The notes beneath the pieces are model-generated. The model saw only the letters and a program-made list of their open reading frames with translations, was not told where the DNA came from and ran no database searches. The position numbers were made by a program, and so were the translations under genes. A stretch of 64,000 nt of DNA from Bacillus safensis (GTDB taxonomy: Bacteria; Bacillota; Bacilli; Bacillales; Bacillaceae), in NCBI GenBank assembly GCA_030159235.1, contig BSBG01000009.1:85592-149591 (forward strand), given 5' to 3'. This document shows positions 30,457 to 39,988 of this stretch, one piece after another. Within the stretch, counting starts at the first letter, position 1. Each line of letters starts with the position of its first letter.

Positions 30457-30810
30457 TTAATGCCAAGCATTCATACCACCCTTAATATTTGTAATATGAG
30501 TAAAGCCCTGCTTCTTCAACATTTTTGCCGCCTGCATACTTCTCATTCCGCTTTGACATATCACATAGATCTCTTCATTTTTCTCTAACTGAGAAGCTCG
30601 TTTCTTTAACTGTGACAACGGGATATTTTGAAATCCTTTGATATGGTTTGTTTGAAATTCAATCGGAGAGCGCACATCAATGAGCTGCTGACCTTTGCTT
30701 TTCAGCTTTTTCTTCATATCCGCTGCTTCTATTTGCTTCACACCTCGTACTGGCAGGAATCGGCTCACGAGTAAGCCAATCACCATGATGAACAAAATCG
30801 TTTGAATCAT
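30457..30810 (-). CDS. Membrane-anchored rhodanese
   Basis: 117 residues. One N-terminal membrane segment (about 3-17) followed by a single rhodanese domain: LIDVRSPIEFQTNHIKGFQN and catalytic Cys in YVICQSGMRSMQ. It adds a sulfurtransferase facing the cytoplasmic side of the membrane to the CstR operon, between the DsrE-like and TusA-rhodanese genes. Confidence 0.9.
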   Translation of the reverse strand: MIQTILFIMVIGLLVSRFLPVRGVKQIEAADMKKKLKSKGQQLIDVRSPIEFQTNHIKGFQNIPLSQLKKRASQLEKNEEIYVICQSGMRSMQAAKMLKKQGFTHITNIKGGMNAWH

Positions 30811-30822
30811 AACATCACCTCA

Positions 30823-31305
30823 CTAAATAAATAAATTCACACGTCCGATTTCAGCCTCTGCTAAATAAGCAGCGACACCTGCATATTGAATGTCATCTAA
30901 TAATTCCTTCTCCTGTAATCCTAAAAGGTCCATCGTCATTGTACATGCCACAAGGTTGATCTCCTGTTCCTTCGCCATATCAATGAGCTGCGGCAAAGTC
31001 ATCGCATTGTGCTTTTTGATGACGTGCTTGATCATCTTTGGGCCCATTCCTGCAAAATTCATCTTCGACAAGCCCATTCGATCAGCGCCGCGCGGCATCA
31101 TCTTGCCAAACATTTTTTCTAAAAAACCTTTCTTCATTGACACTATTTCATCCTTGCGCAAAGCATTCAGTCCCCAAAACGTATGGAAAATCGTCACCTC
31201 ATGATCATAGGCTGCTGCACCATTGGCAATAATGTAAGCCGCCATCGCTTTATCATAATCTCCACTAAATAAAATAATCGTCGTCCGTTTCTTCTGTTCT
31301 TCCAT
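30823..31305 (-). CDS. yrkE: DsrE/DsrF-like sulfur-relay protein (YrkE-like)
   Basis: 160 residues from ATG 31305, AAAGGAGGAG upstream (an in-frame start at 31362 would overlap operators). N-terminal TTIILFSGDYDKAMAAYIIA and the segment NLVACTMTMDLLGL with its Cys are typical of DsrE/F-like peroxiredoxin-fold proteins that carry sulfur. First gene behind the second CstR-controlled promoter. Confidence 0.9.
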   Translation of the reverse strand: MEEQKKRTTIILFSGDYDKAMAAYIIANGAAAYDHEVTIFHTFWGLNALRKDEIVSMKKGFLEKMFGKMMPRGADRMGLSKMNFAGMGPKMIKHVIKKHNAMTLPQLIDMAKEQEINLVACTMTMDLLGLQEKELLDDIQYAGVAAYLAEAEIGRVNLFI

Positions 31306-31322
31306 CCTGCTCCTCCTTTTAA

Positions 31323-31405
31323 TTACCCATGGGGGTATATAAAATCTAAAAAATATATACACATACCGGTAAGGGTATATTATAACAAGTAAAAAAATCC
31401 GTCAA
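31323..31405 (-). promoter_or_regulatory. CstR-controlled promoter of the yrkE operon
   Basis: -35 TTGACG (31400-31405) and -10 TAATAT (31377-31382), 17-base spacer, minus strand. Two 16-bp operator-like repeats follow: ATACCGGTAAGGGTAT (31363-31378, overlapping the -10) and TTACCCATGGGGGTAT (31323-31338, before the yrkE ribosome site), sharing the ATACC/GGTAT arms of CstR/CsoR sites. Confidence 0.75.
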
Positions 31406-31427
31406 CCTCCAACGGCTGAGGAATTTC

Positions 31428-31688
31428 TTACCGGCTCTTGACCAATAGCTCAACGGCTTCCTTCACAAGACCCTCCGTATCCTTGCCTTTTTCAAGGCTT
31501 TCACGCACACATTGTTCAAGGTTTGTACTCACAATCACACCCATTGCCCGATCAATGGCATTACGTGATGCAGACAGCTGCGTCACCACCTCGCGGCAAT
31601 CCTTTCCCTGCTCCATCATCGCAAGAACCCCTTTAATCTGCCCTTCAATCCGGCGAAGACGGTTCTTCATCTGCTGATTATATTCCAT
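31428..31688 (-). CDS. cstR: Persulfide-sensing repressor CstR (YrkD-like)
   Basis: 86 residues, the CsoR/FrmR fold. Cys31 (KDCREVV) and Cys60 (TNLEQC) are exactly the CstR pair that forms di- to tetrasulfide bridges; the CsoR copper ligand His is replaced by Asn in TNLEQC, which argues against copper sensing. Start at ATG 31688 behind AAAGGAG. As the first gene of the group it would repress itself and the sulfur genes until persulfide accumulates. Confidence 0.93.
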   Translation of the reverse strand: MEYNQQMKNRLRRIEGQIKGVLAMMEQGKDCREVVTQLSASRNAIDRAMGVIVSTNLEQCVRESLEKGKDTEGLVKEAVELLVKSR

Positions 31689-31714
31689 GTACAAGCACTC
31701 CTTTCTATGAACAG

Positions 31715-31743
31715 ATAGTATACCCTAAGAGGTATTTAGTCAA
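31715..31743 (-). promoter_or_regulatory. cstR promoter with internal operator
   Basis: -35 TTGACT (31738-31743) and -10 TACTAT (31715-31720), 17-base spacer, minus strand. The palindrome ATACCCTAAGAGGTAT (31720-31735) fills the spacer, so CstR would block the promoter. From 31744 to 32112 is AT-rich sequence without a visible gene. Confidence 0.8.
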
Positions 31744-32112
31744 ACGACTTGCCCTTCTCTTTTATAGAGAAAGTAAGAGCGCATATGCCCCCATCTATCT
31801 CTAACGGATATGACACAATGACCGTTTTTCTTTTCCTTTTTCCGATAAACATAATCCATTCTTATTATTTTGTATTAGATAAACAAATAGACGTCACATC
31901 TCAATCAAGTGTTACCCTAAAAAGCTAAATGTCGTGAGCAAGTTTAAAAGCTTATAAAAATAATTTCCACCTTAAATACTTAATATCATATTCCGCTTTT
32001 ATGAGTTCCATAGCTAGAACACCTATAGTAATAACTGTCTCATTGTTTTTTATTAAAGTCTAAACAAAGTAAGGAAGTATTCCTTGAATAAATTCCACTC
32101 TCCAACCCAAAA

Positions 32113-32949
32113 CTATCCTTCAATTAAACGCTTTAACTTAAGCTCAGTTTCAGTATCCTCAACTGGTGTATAGACGCTGCATCTTAAATCAGTATCTCCA
32201 TGCACTTGTAATGAAGTAAGATTAAACAGCATTTTGCCTGCCTTAGCATGACGAAACTCAATTAATACTTCAGGAGCAGAGCTGATCTCATTTTCGTTCC
32301 AAATTTTCCAAAACTCAGGATATGCCTGTTCCATTTCTTGTATAAATTGCTCATACCATTCATCAGCCACGTACTGTGCATAATACGTTCTAAATATGGC
32401 GATATATCCTCTAACAAAATGCTCCCAATTCACTGCTAAGCTTTTAAATTCTTTTCTTGCGAATAGTAAGCGTATGATATTCCTTTCTGCCGGGATGATT
32501 TGTTCAAAGTCCAAAAACACACTAGCTGCTGCTTGATTCCACCCAACAATCTGACTTCTTCTATCTGAAATAATTGTTGGACAATAACGAAGTTCCTGCA
32601 ACATTTTTACTAAAGCCGGACTGATTTCCTTCTCTTTCTCATTGATAAAGGGCTGTTTCACTCCTTCCTCTAACGCTAGGGCATACAAATATCTCCTTTC
32701 ATCATTATTTAATTGTAATGCTCGAGAAATAGCATCTAATACCGAAGTAGAAACTTTTATATCTCTGCCTTGTTCTAACCATGTATACCAAGTAAGACTT
32801 ACACCAGCTAGTTGAGCCACTTCTTCTCTTCTTAATCCTGGTGTTCTTCTGCGGGTTCCTACAGGTAAACCAACCATTTGGGGAGTTATTTTCGAACGTT
32901 GATTCTTTAGAAATTCTGATAAAGCTTGAAGTCTTGTTTTAGGTTTCAT
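32113..32949 (-). CDS. XRE/MmyB-like transcriptional regulator
   Basis: 278 residues. Helix-turn-helix of the HTH_31 type at about 25-80 (RREEVAQLAGVSLTWYTWLE) and a C-terminal MmyB-like ligand-binding PAS-fold domain (about 110-270). Proteins of this kind repress divergent oxidoreductase or synthase genes and may sense fatty acids or aldehydes. Here the divergent neighbour is a FabF-like synthase 104 bases away. Ribosome site AAAGGGAG upstream. Confidence 0.9.
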   Translation of the reverse strand: MKPKTRLQALSEFLKNQRSKITPQMVGLPVGTRRRTPGLRREEVAQLAGVSLTWYTWLEQGRDIKVSTSVLDAISRALQLNNDERRYLYALALEEGVKQPFINEKEKEISPALVKMLQELRYCPTIISDRRSQIVGWNQAAASVFLDFEQIIPAERNIIRLLFARKEFKSLAVNWEHFVRGYIAIFRTYYAQYVADEWYEQFIQEMEQAYPEFWKIWNENEISSAPEVLIEFRHAKAGKMLFNLTSLQVHGDTDLRCSVYTPVEDTETELKLKRLIEG

Positions 32950-33052
32950 TGAACTCTCCCTTTAAAATAGTATTAATTATACTAGGATAAACAACAACTT
33001 GTAATAGGATAACACAATGGCTAAAGTTAATAAAAACAAGGAGGGAATGATC

Positions 33053-34285
33053 ATGAAAAGAGTTGTCATTACTGGAATGGGAGTTATTTCTCCACTAGGA
33101 AATGATGTCAATAGCTTTTGGAATCAACTAATGAAAGGACAATCAGGAATATCTCTCATTGATTCTTTTGATACAACTGATTATAAAACAAAAATAGCTG
33201 GAATCGTTCGTGATTTCGATGCAGATAAAATATTGGGAAGAAAAGAAGCAAAACGTTTAGATCGCTTTAGTCAGTTTGCCTTAGCAGCAGCCGAACAAGC
33301 ATTAGAAAATTCACAATTACAGTTAGATCAAGTTGATCTTGAACGTTTAGGCGTATATGTTGGTTCAGGTATCGGGGGAATCCAATCGCTTGTTGATCAA
33401 GTGAATGTATTAGATAAACGAGGTCCCTCAAGAGTAAGCCCCAGCCTTGTACCCATGATGATTTCAAATGCAGCCGCGGCCCAAATCAGCATAAAATTAG
33501 GAGCACAAGGTCCATCATTGTCACCAGTCACAGCTTGTTCTATTGGGAACACCTCTATTGGTGAAGCTTTCAATGCGATCCGAAATGATGATGCAGATAT
33601 TATATTTGCTGGTGGAGCAGAAGCTGCCGTCACACAGATATCTTTGGCCAGTTTTGGAAACGCACATGCACTATCTACTAGAAACCAAGAGCCAAGCCTA
33701 GCCAGCCGTCCATTCGATACAGATAGAGATGGCTTTGTGATGAGTGAAGGCGCAGGTATCTTAGTATTAGAATCATTAGAAAACGCAATTCTTAGAGATG
33801 CGCCGATATTATGTGAAGTCGTGGGATACGGAGCTAGTTCAGATGCTCATCATATGGTAGCATCACACCCAGAAGGTAAGGGTGCCTACTTAGCCATGAA
33901 AAAAGCATTGAGAAGTGCAAATATATCAACAGATGAAATTGATGTTATTAGTGCACATGCAACAAGTACACAAGTAGGTGATCGTTCAGAAGTTCTAGCT
34001 ATTAAGAAATTATTTGGTGAACGTTCAGGTGAAATTCCAACAACTGCGAACAAGTCAATGACTGGGCATATGTTTGGTGCTGCCGGCGGAGTAGAAGCCA
34101 TTGCTTTAGTGGAAAGTTTGAGACGAGGAATGATTCCGCCAACTATTAATGTAGAGAATCAAGATCCAGATTGCAACTTAGATGTTGTATTAGAAGCGAG
34201 ACAGCTTCCATTGAAATATGGGCTATCCAATTCTTTTGGTTTTGGAGGACATAATTCAGCCATCGTGTTAAAGCATTACAATTGA
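33053..34285 (+). CDS. Beta-ketoacyl-ACP synthase II (FabF-like paralogue)
   Basis: 410 residues, full length. Catalytic Cys162 in SPVTACSIGNTS, His302 in SAHATST and His339 in NKSMTGHMFGAAGG form the C-H-H triad. The Cys surroundings differ from the usual TACATGTHAIG, suggesting a paralogue rather than the housekeeping FabF. Start at ATG 33053 behind AAGGAGGG; an upstream ATG at 33017 has no ribosome site. It has no carrier protein or other synthase genes beside it and is divergent from an MmyB-like regulator. Confidence 0.92.
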   Translation: MKRVVITGMGVISPLGNDVNSFWNQLMKGQSGISLIDSFDTTDYKTKIAGIVRDFDADKILGRKEAKRLDRFSQFALAAAEQALENSQLQLDQVDLERLGVYVGSGIGGIQSLVDQVNVLDKRGPSRVSPSLVPMMISNAAAAQISIKLGAQGPSLSPVTACSIGNTSIGEAFNAIRNDDADIIFAGGAEAAVTQISLASFGNAHALSTRNQEPSLASRPFDTDRDGFVMSEGAGILVLESLENAILRDAPILCEVVGYGASSDAHHMVASHPEGKGAYLAMKKALRSANISTDEIDVISAHATSTQVGDRSEVLAIKKLFGERSGEIPTTANKSMTGHMFGAAGGVEAIALVESLRRGMIPPTINVENQDPDCNLDVVLEARQLPLKYGLSNSFGFGGHNSAIVLKHYN

Positions 34286-34301
34286 AGAAGTGAAAAATCA
34301 A

Positions 34302-34328
34302 TCAAGGGTTTATAGCCCTTGATTTTTC
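34302..34328 (+). terminator. Terminator of the FabF-like gene
   Basis: TCAAGGG / CCCTTGA with a 7-base loop and TTTTTC behind it; outer A/T pairs extend the stem. Confidence 0.8.
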
Positions 34329-34432
34329 ATTATGGGCATACCTCACAGACAATTTATGACGGAACTCAGCTATCTGATATATTAAATAGAGGGGAGAGAA
34401 TACTTAAAAAACATTAGAAAGCAGGTGATCCC

Positions 34433-36496
34433 ATGCCAAACAACCAAACACCCAACCCGCTCATCACTGAAAAATCACCATACCTCCTTCAGCACGCTCA
34501 CAACCCAGTAAACTGGTATCCGTGGGGGCAAGAAGCCTTCGACAAAGCCAAACGTGAAAATAAACCAGTGCTTGTCAGTATTGGCTACGCCACTTGTCAC
34601 TGGTGCCACGTCATGGCACACGAAAGCTTCGAAGATCAACAAGTCGCTGACATCCTCAATGAGCATTTCATTTCAATCAAAGTCGATCGTGAGGAGCGTC
34701 CAGACATCGACTCTATGTATATGTCGGTTTGTCAGATGATGACGGGGCAAGGCGGCTGGCCGCTCAACGTGTTTATCACGCCGGATCAAAAGCCTTTTTA
34801 TGCGGGAACGTATTTTCCAAAGAGAAGTGCATATGGACGCCCTGGCTTCATTGAAGCACTGACACAATTGCTGGATGCGTACCATAACGACCGGGATCAT
34901 ATTGAATCATTGGCAGAGAAAGCGACAAATAACCTGCGGATCAAAGCAGCAGGGCAGACAGACAATACGCTGTCTCAAGAGTCCGTACATAAAGCCTATT
35001 ACCAGCTGATGAGCAGCTTTGATACGCTGTATGGCGGATTCGGCTCCGCACCAAAATTCCCTGCATCTCATATGCTCTCGTTTCTTATGCGTTACTACCA
35101 ATGGACAGGGCAGGAGAACGCATTATATGCAGTCACGAAAACGTTAGACGGCATGGCAAATGGCGGTATATATGACCATATTGGTTCGGGCTTTTCACGT
35201 TATTCGACGGATGAAAAATGGCTGGTGCCGCATTTTGAAAAGATGCTGTATGATAACGCTTTGCTGATGGAAGCTTACTCAGAAGCGTATCAGCTCAATC
35301 CAAAACCTGAGTATGAAAAGCTTGTCCAACAGCTGATCCAATTTATCAAACAAGATATGATGAATCCAGGCGGCTCCTTTTATTCAGCGATAGATGCCGA
35401 TTCGGAAGGGAAAGAAGGGCAATATTACGTCTGGTCAAAGGATGAGATCATCACCCATTTAGGTGAGGAGCTTGGCGCTTTATTTTGCGAAGTCTATCAC
35501 ATTACAGAAGAGGGGAACTTTGAAGGGCAGAACATCCCTCATACGATTTCCACCTCATTTGAGGACATCAAGGCCTCATTTTCAATTGATGACCATACAC
35601 TTCATTCTAAGCTGCAAGAAGCCCGACACATTTTACAATCAGTCAGACAGCAGCGACCTGCGCCGCTTGTAGATGACAAAGTGCTCACATCTTGGAATGC
35701 GCTGATGATCGCAGCCCTCGCCAAAGCAGGAAGGGTCTTTGATGCAGAGGAAGCGATTCTTATGGCGCAGCAGGCGATGTCTTTTCTAGAAACACATCTT
35801 GTTCAACATGAGCGGCTTATGGTCCGCTACAGAGAAGGTGACGTGAAGCATCTCGGCTTTATCGAGGATTATGCACATATGCTAAAAGCGTATATGTCTT
35901 TATATGAAGCGACCTTTGAATTAGAATGGCTGGAAAAGGCCACAGCCATTGCAGAGAACATGTTTGAGCTGTTTTGGGACAAGGAAAAAGGGGGCTTTTT
36001 CTTCTCAGGGTCAGATGCGGAAGCGCTCATCGTTCGAGAAAAAGAAGTGTACGACGGTGCCATGCCTTCTGGTAACAGCACCGCACTGCATCAGCTTCTT
36101 AAACTAAGCAGAATGACTGGACGTCAGGACTGGATGAAAGCATTAGAACAGATGTTCAAAGCCTTTTATGTCGATGTCTCTTCCTACCCAAGCGGACACA
36201 CAGCGTTTCTTCAGGGGCTCTTGAGTCAATACGCAGCGAAACGAGAAATCATCATTCTTGGAAAAAACGGCGATCCGCAAAAAGAACAGCTTTTACAGGC
36301 GCTTCGTAAACGATTTATGCCATTTGATATCATATTGACCGCCGAAACAGAAAATGATCTGGCACAGCTCGCACCATTTGCAAAAGATTACAAAACAATT
36401 GGCGGCAGCACCACCGTGTATATTTGTGAAAACTACAGCTGCCGCCAGCCGATCACCAATATCGACGAGGCGATGGAACAATTATTCCACGATTGA
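34433..36496 (+). CDS. yyaL: Thioredoxin-domain protein YyaL (DUF255)
   Basis: 687 residues. N-terminal thioredoxin-like domain of about 160 residues with [16 protein letters not shown] (Cys55, Cys58), followed by an alpha/alpha-barrel like that of N-acylglucosamine epimerases. The opening motif [16 protein letters not shown] is the DUF255 hallmark. Cytoplasmic; the reaction is not established. Ribosome site AGGTGATCCC before ATG 34433. Monocistronic. Confidence 0.92.
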   Translation: MPNNQTPNPLITEKSPYLLQHAHNPVNWYPWGQEAFDKAKRENKPVLVSIGYATCHWCHVMAHESFEDQQVADILNEHFISIKVDREERPDIDSMYMSVCQMMTGQGGWPLNVFITPDQKPFYAGTYFPKRSAYGRPGFIEALTQLLDAYHNDRDHIESLAEKATNNLRIKAAGQTDNTLSQESVHKAYYQLMSSFDTLYGGFGSAPKFPASHMLSFLMRYYQWTGQENALYAVTKTLDGMANGGIYDHIGSGFSRYSTDEKWLVPHFEKMLYDNALLMEAYSEAYQLNPKPEYEKLVQQLIQFIKQDMMNPGGSFYSAIDADSEGKEGQYYVWSKDEIITHLGEELGALFCEVYHITEEGNFEGQNIPHTISTSFEDIKASFSIDDHTLHSKLQEARHILQSVRQQRPAPLVDDKVLTSWNALMIAALAKAGRVFDAEEAILMAQQAMSFLETHLVQHERLMVRYREGDVKHLGFIEDYAHMLKAYMSLYEATFELEWLEKATAIAENMFELFWDKEKGGFFFSGSDAEALIVREKEVYDGAMPSGNSTALHQLLKLSRMTGRQDWMKALEQMFKAFYVDVSSYPSGHTAFLQGLLSQYAAKREIIILGKNGDPQKEQLLQALRKRFMPFDIILTAETENDLAQLAPFAKDYKTIGGSTTVYICENYSCRQPITNIDEAMEQLFHD

Positions 36497-36645
36497 CTTT
36501 GTCATATGATGACTACGAGAAGACAAAATGAGGACAAACAGATAAAAAACATGTCAATCCGCTAACAATTCGTCTGTACGGTTTTAATTTCCCTCTAAAA
36601 CGGTTAGAATGCGCACTAGATGTTCTCATACCGAAGGGAGAGAAA

Positions 36646-37419
36646 ATGATGAAAAAGGTATCATATACACTCATTGCTTTTCTGTTATCTATTGGGCTTG
36701 CATCCTGCTCATCAAACGATGCAAAACAGGATAAGCAAAACGATGCAGCCAAAAACAAGGAAACAACACAGGCTGACCAAAAAGAGCAGCAAAAGCAAAT
36801 GGAAGAAATGCAAAAGAAATTAGATGCACAAAAAATCGATGATCAAAAGGTCGTTGCGACCGTCAACAAAGACAAAATTACAGGTAGTGAATACAATAGC
36901 GCCCTATCGACCATTCAAGGTCAGCTTCAGCAGTCTGGGCAAGACCCAACATCTAAAGAAGGCGAGAAAGCAGTCAAGAAACAAACCATTGATGCGCTCG
37001 TAGGTCAAGAACTCATCCTGCAAGATGCTGAGAAGAAGGGCATCAAAGCCTCTGACAAGCAGGTAGATAAACAGCTAAAAGAAGAAAAGAAACAATTCAA
37101 AAACAACGCTCAATTTGAAGAAGCTCTTAAGAAAAGCGGACTCACAATGGATCAGCTGAAAAGTGACATTGCCGACAGCATCAAATACAGCCAATATGTA
37201 GACAAAGAAATCAAATCAGTCTCCGTCTCTGAAAAAGACGTCAAAGCGTACTATGACCAATACGCAGACCAAATGAAAAAACAAAAGCAAAAAGTACCAG
37301 AATACAAAGAGGTTAAATCGCAAATTAAAAAACAGCTAGAATCTCAAGAAAAGCAGAAAGAAATACAAAAAGAAATTCAAAAACTAAAGAAATCAGCGAA
37401 AATTAATGTGTCCATTTAA
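36646..37419 (+). CDS. Lipoprotein with SurA N-terminal domain
   Basis: 257 residues. Lipoprotein signal with lipobox LASC (Cys about residue 21), then a Lys/Gln/Glu-rich linker with coiled-coil character (about 25-65), and a SurA_N chaperone-like domain (VATVNKDKITGSEYNSALS onward). The peptidyl-prolyl isomerase domain of PrsA is missing; the C-terminus is again Lys/Gln rich. Probably an extracellular chaperone anchored to the membrane. ATG 36646 or 36649, behind GAAGGGAG. Confidence 0.88.
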   Translation: MMKKVSYTLIAFLLSIGLASCSSNDAKQDKQNDAAKNKETTQADQKEQQKQMEEMQKKLDAQKIDDQKVVATVNKDKITGSEYNSALSTIQGQLQQSGQDPTSKEGEKAVKKQTIDALVGQELILQDAEKKGIKASDKQVDKQLKEEKKQFKNNAQFEEALKKSGLTMDQLKSDIADSIKYSQYVDKEIKSVSVSEKDVKAYYDQYADQMKKQKQKVPEYKEVKSQIKKQLESQEKQKEIQKEIQKLKKSAKINVSI

Positions 37420-37428
37420 TCGCTAAGA

Positions 37429-37457
37429 AAAAATCCGCCATTGTGCGGATTTTTTTG
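37429..37457 (+). terminator. Terminator of the SurA-like lipoprotein gene
   Basis: AAAATCCGC / GCGGATTTTT, 9-bp stem with a 6-base loop and a T-run. Confidence 0.85.
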
Positions 37458-37540
37458 TCACTTCACGAACCATTTTTCCAAATTTATGACAAAAGCCTCA
37501 TCATAAACGTCTCTTCTATCCGATATGATGGGAGTACAAA

Positions 37541-37554
37541 AGAAAGCGCTAACA
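37541..37554 (+). promoter_or_regulatory. cre site of glpTQ
   Basis: AGAAAGCGCTAACA matches the CcpA box at 13 of 14 positions. A TATGAT -10 candidate (37524-37529) lies just upstream, so the site is at about +5 to +18, where CcpA would block elongation. Confidence 0.75.
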
Positions 37555-37641
37555 ATTCTTTTGTCTCTCAAAAGGTACAGGATCAAACGCAGTTCTCGTA
37601 CTTTTGCTTCAGTCAATCGGATCTACAAGAGGAGGATCTTT

Positions 37642-38976
37642 ATGTTCAAATGGTTTAAACCTGCTCCGCATATCGACAGGCTCGATGATGCCAAAACAGA
37701 CGAGACCTATAAGCGGCTGCGGCTGCAAGTCTTTTTAGGCATCTTTATCGGGTATGCGGGCTACTACTTGCTGCGCAAAAATTTCGCTTTTGCCATTCCA
37801 TATCTACAGGAAGAGGGGTTTACGAAAAGTGAATTAGGCTTTGTACTCGCAGCTGTCTCCATCGCTTATGGCTTTAGTAAATTCATCATGGGGATGATCT
37901 CAGACCGCTGTAACCCAAGATACTTTTTAGCCACCGGACTCTTTTTATCAGCCATTATCAATATCCTATTTGTTTCATTTCCATGGGTTACATCCAGTGT
38001 ATGGATCATGTTTTTATTCATGTTTTTAAACGGATGGTTTCAAGGCATGGGGTGGCCGCCATGCGGACGGACGATGGCCCATTGGTTTTCGGTTAGTGAA
38101 CGTGGTACGAAAATGTCCATTTGGAACGTTGCTCACAATATCGGCGGGGGGATTCTTGCACCGCTCATCACATTAGGAATTGTGCTGTTTGCGACGTGGA
38201 AAAGTATCTTTTTCTTCCCTGCCATCATAGCCATTATCGTCTCCTTCGTGATCATTCTTCTTGTACGGGATACCCCGCAATCCACTGGTCTTCCGCCAAT
38301 CGAGGAATATCGAAATGACTATCCGGCACAAAATTATGAGGATCAAGAAAAAGAATTAACAGTGAAAGAGATTTTATTTAAATATGTACTCAACAATAAA
38401 TTCCTTTGGTATATCGCCATTGCCAACGTCTTTGTGTACTTCGTCCGTTACGGTGTCGTTGACTGGGCGCCGACCTATTTAACGGAAGCAAAGGGCTTTT
38501 CACCAGAGCATTCACGCTGGTCTTATTTTCTTTATGAATATGCAGGCATTCCCGGTACATTATTGTGCGGGTGGATCAGCGACCGCTTCTTTAGAAGCCG
38601 CCGTGCACCAGCTGGGGTCATCTTTATGGTCGGGGTGTTAATTGCCGTTCTCGTGTACTGGTTAAACCCTGCTGGCAATCCAATGGTTGATAACATTGCC
38701 CTCATCAGCATCGGCTTTTTGATTTACGGACCTGTCATGCTCATTGGACTTCAAGCCATTGATCTCGCTCCGAAAAAAGCGGCTGGCACTGCTGCCGGCC
38801 TGACAGGATTTTTCGGCTATATTGGCGGCTCTGCCTTTGCCAATGCCATGATGGGCGTCGTCGTGGATCACTACGACTGGACTGGAGGCTTCATTTTACT
38901 AGTTGGTTCCTGCGTGCTTGCGATTGTTTTCCTCGCGATGACATGGAATACAGGAAAGCGCGTAGAGCAAGCTTAA
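37642..38976 (+). CDS. glpT: Glycerol-3-phosphate transporter GlpT
   Basis: 444 residues, exactly the length of B. subtilis GlpT, 12 membrane segments of the organophosphate:phosphate antiporter family. Recognisable segments: [34 protein letters not shown], and [15 protein letters not shown] with the conserved Arg. Start at ATG 37642 behind AGAGGAGG; the longer frame from 37525 runs through the promoter and cre. Imports glycerol 3-phosphate produced by the GlpQ encoded next. Also takes up fosfomycin in this family. Confidence 0.95.
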   Translation: MFKWFKPAPHIDRLDDAKTDETYKRLRLQVFLGIFIGYAGYYLLRKNFAFAIPYLQEEGFTKSELGFVLAAVSIAYGFSKFIMGMISDRCNPRYFLATGLFLSAIINILFVSFPWVTSSVWIMFLFMFLNGWFQGMGWPPCGRTMAHWFSVSERGTKMSIWNVAHNIGGGILAPLITLGIVLFATWKSIFFFPAIIAIIVSFVIILLVRDTPQSTGLPPIEEYRNDYPAQNYEDQEKELTVKEILFKYVLNNKFLWYIAIANVFVYFVRYGVVDWAPTYLTEAKGFSPEHSRWSYFLYEYAGIPGTLLCGWISDRFFRSRRAPAGVIFMVGVLIAVLVYWLNPAGNPMVDNIALISIGFLIYGPVMLIGLQAIDLAPKKAAGTAAGLTGFFGYIGGSAFANAMMGVVVDHYDWTGGFILLVGSCVLAIVFLAMTWNTGKRVEQA

Positions 38977-39068
38977 TGAAAATCACATAAAAGATTCATA
39001 TCCGCCCAACATGCTCTTTACATCTATTTCTTATGATGAAGGCAGTTACCGTAAGAGGAGGATAAAAT

Positions 39069-39950
39069 ATGAAGAAAAGTAGATTACTTGCTTTCGTGTT
39101 GCTCTCTTTTGCTTTACTGTCTTTTGCGTGGGTGCCGGCCACCATATCGGCACATGAACATCTTTTATCTCCAGATCGTATCTTAACCGTTGCACATCGC
39201 GGAGCATCAGGGTATGCACCAGAGCATACCCTGGCTTCCTACAAGCTCGCCGCAAAGATGAATGCGGATTACCTCGAACTCGACCTTCAAATGACAAAGG
39301 ATGGACACCTCATCGTGATGCACGATGAAACGGTCGACCGGACCACAAATGGAACAGGCTGGGTCAAAGACCTCACACTTGCTGAAATCAAACAGCTTGA
39401 TGCCGGGACTTGGTTTAATGAAGCCAATCCCGACAGACAAAATGCCAACTATATCGGACAGCGAGTACTCACATTAGATGAGGTGCTGCGCTATTTCGGC
39501 AAACGTGAAAATTATTATATTGAAACAAAAAAACCAGACCTTTATCCGCAAATGGAAGAAAAGCTATTGGCCGCCTTAAAAAAACACCATCTTCTCGGGA
39601 AACATACAAGAAAAGGGCAGGTCATCATTCAATCCTTTAGTCAAGACAGCCTGCTAAAGCTACAGAAACTCGCCCCTCATCTTCCAAAAGTACAGCTATT
39701 AGATAGAGCCCAAATGACATCCATCACAGACGATCAGCTCGACTTTATCAAAACGTACGCCGTGGGAGTCGGACCAAATTTTAGAGCAATAACACCTGAA
39801 AACGTCCAGCAGGTCAGAAGCCATGGACTCCTCCTTCATCCATATACGGTCAACAGCGAAACCGACATGACACGTCTTCTGCAATACGGCGTCACCGGTC
39901 TTTTCACCAATTATCCAGATGTCTTTCAGCGTGTAAAAGCCTCGTTGTAA
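39069..39950 (+). CDS. glpQ: Secreted glycerophosphodiester phosphodiesterase GlpQ
   Basis: 293 residues. Signal peptide (about 1-28, ending SAHEH). Catalytic motifs of the GDPD family: VAHRGASGYAPEHT, DYLELDLQMTKDG and MHDETVDRTTNGTG. It cleaves glycerophosphodiesters, and in B. subtilis also teichoic-acid units, outside the membrane, giving glycerol 3-phosphate for GlpT. 92 bases downstream of glpT, same operon; terminator behind it. Confidence 0.95.
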   Translation: MKKSRLLAFVLLSFALLSFAWVPATISAHEHLLSPDRILTVAHRGASGYAPEHTLASYKLAAKMNADYLELDLQMTKDGHLIVMHDETVDRTTNGTGWVKDLTLAEIKQLDAGTWFNEANPDRQNANYIGQRVLTLDEVLRYFGKRENYYIETKKPDLYPQMEEKLLAALKKHHLLGKHTRKGQVIIQSFSQDSLLKLQKLAPHLPKVQLLDRAQMTSITDDQLDFIKTYAVGVGPNFRAITPENVQQVRSHGLLLHPYTVNSETDMTRLLQYGVTGLFTNYPDVFQRVKASL

Positions 39951-39955
39951 CAACA

Positions 39956-39985
39956 AAAGCCTTGCGGTTCATTCCGCAAGGCTTT
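39956..39985. terminator. Bidirectional terminator
   Basis: AAAGCCTTGCGG / CCGCAAGGCTTT, perfect 12-bp stem with a 6-base loop, between glpQ and the convergent ybxG. Confidence 0.9.
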
Positions 39986-39988
39986 CTA

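Noticed and set aside
37525..37641. Longer start for glpT
   Set aside because: It would translate the -10 region and cre; the start at 37642 has AGAGGAGG and the known length.
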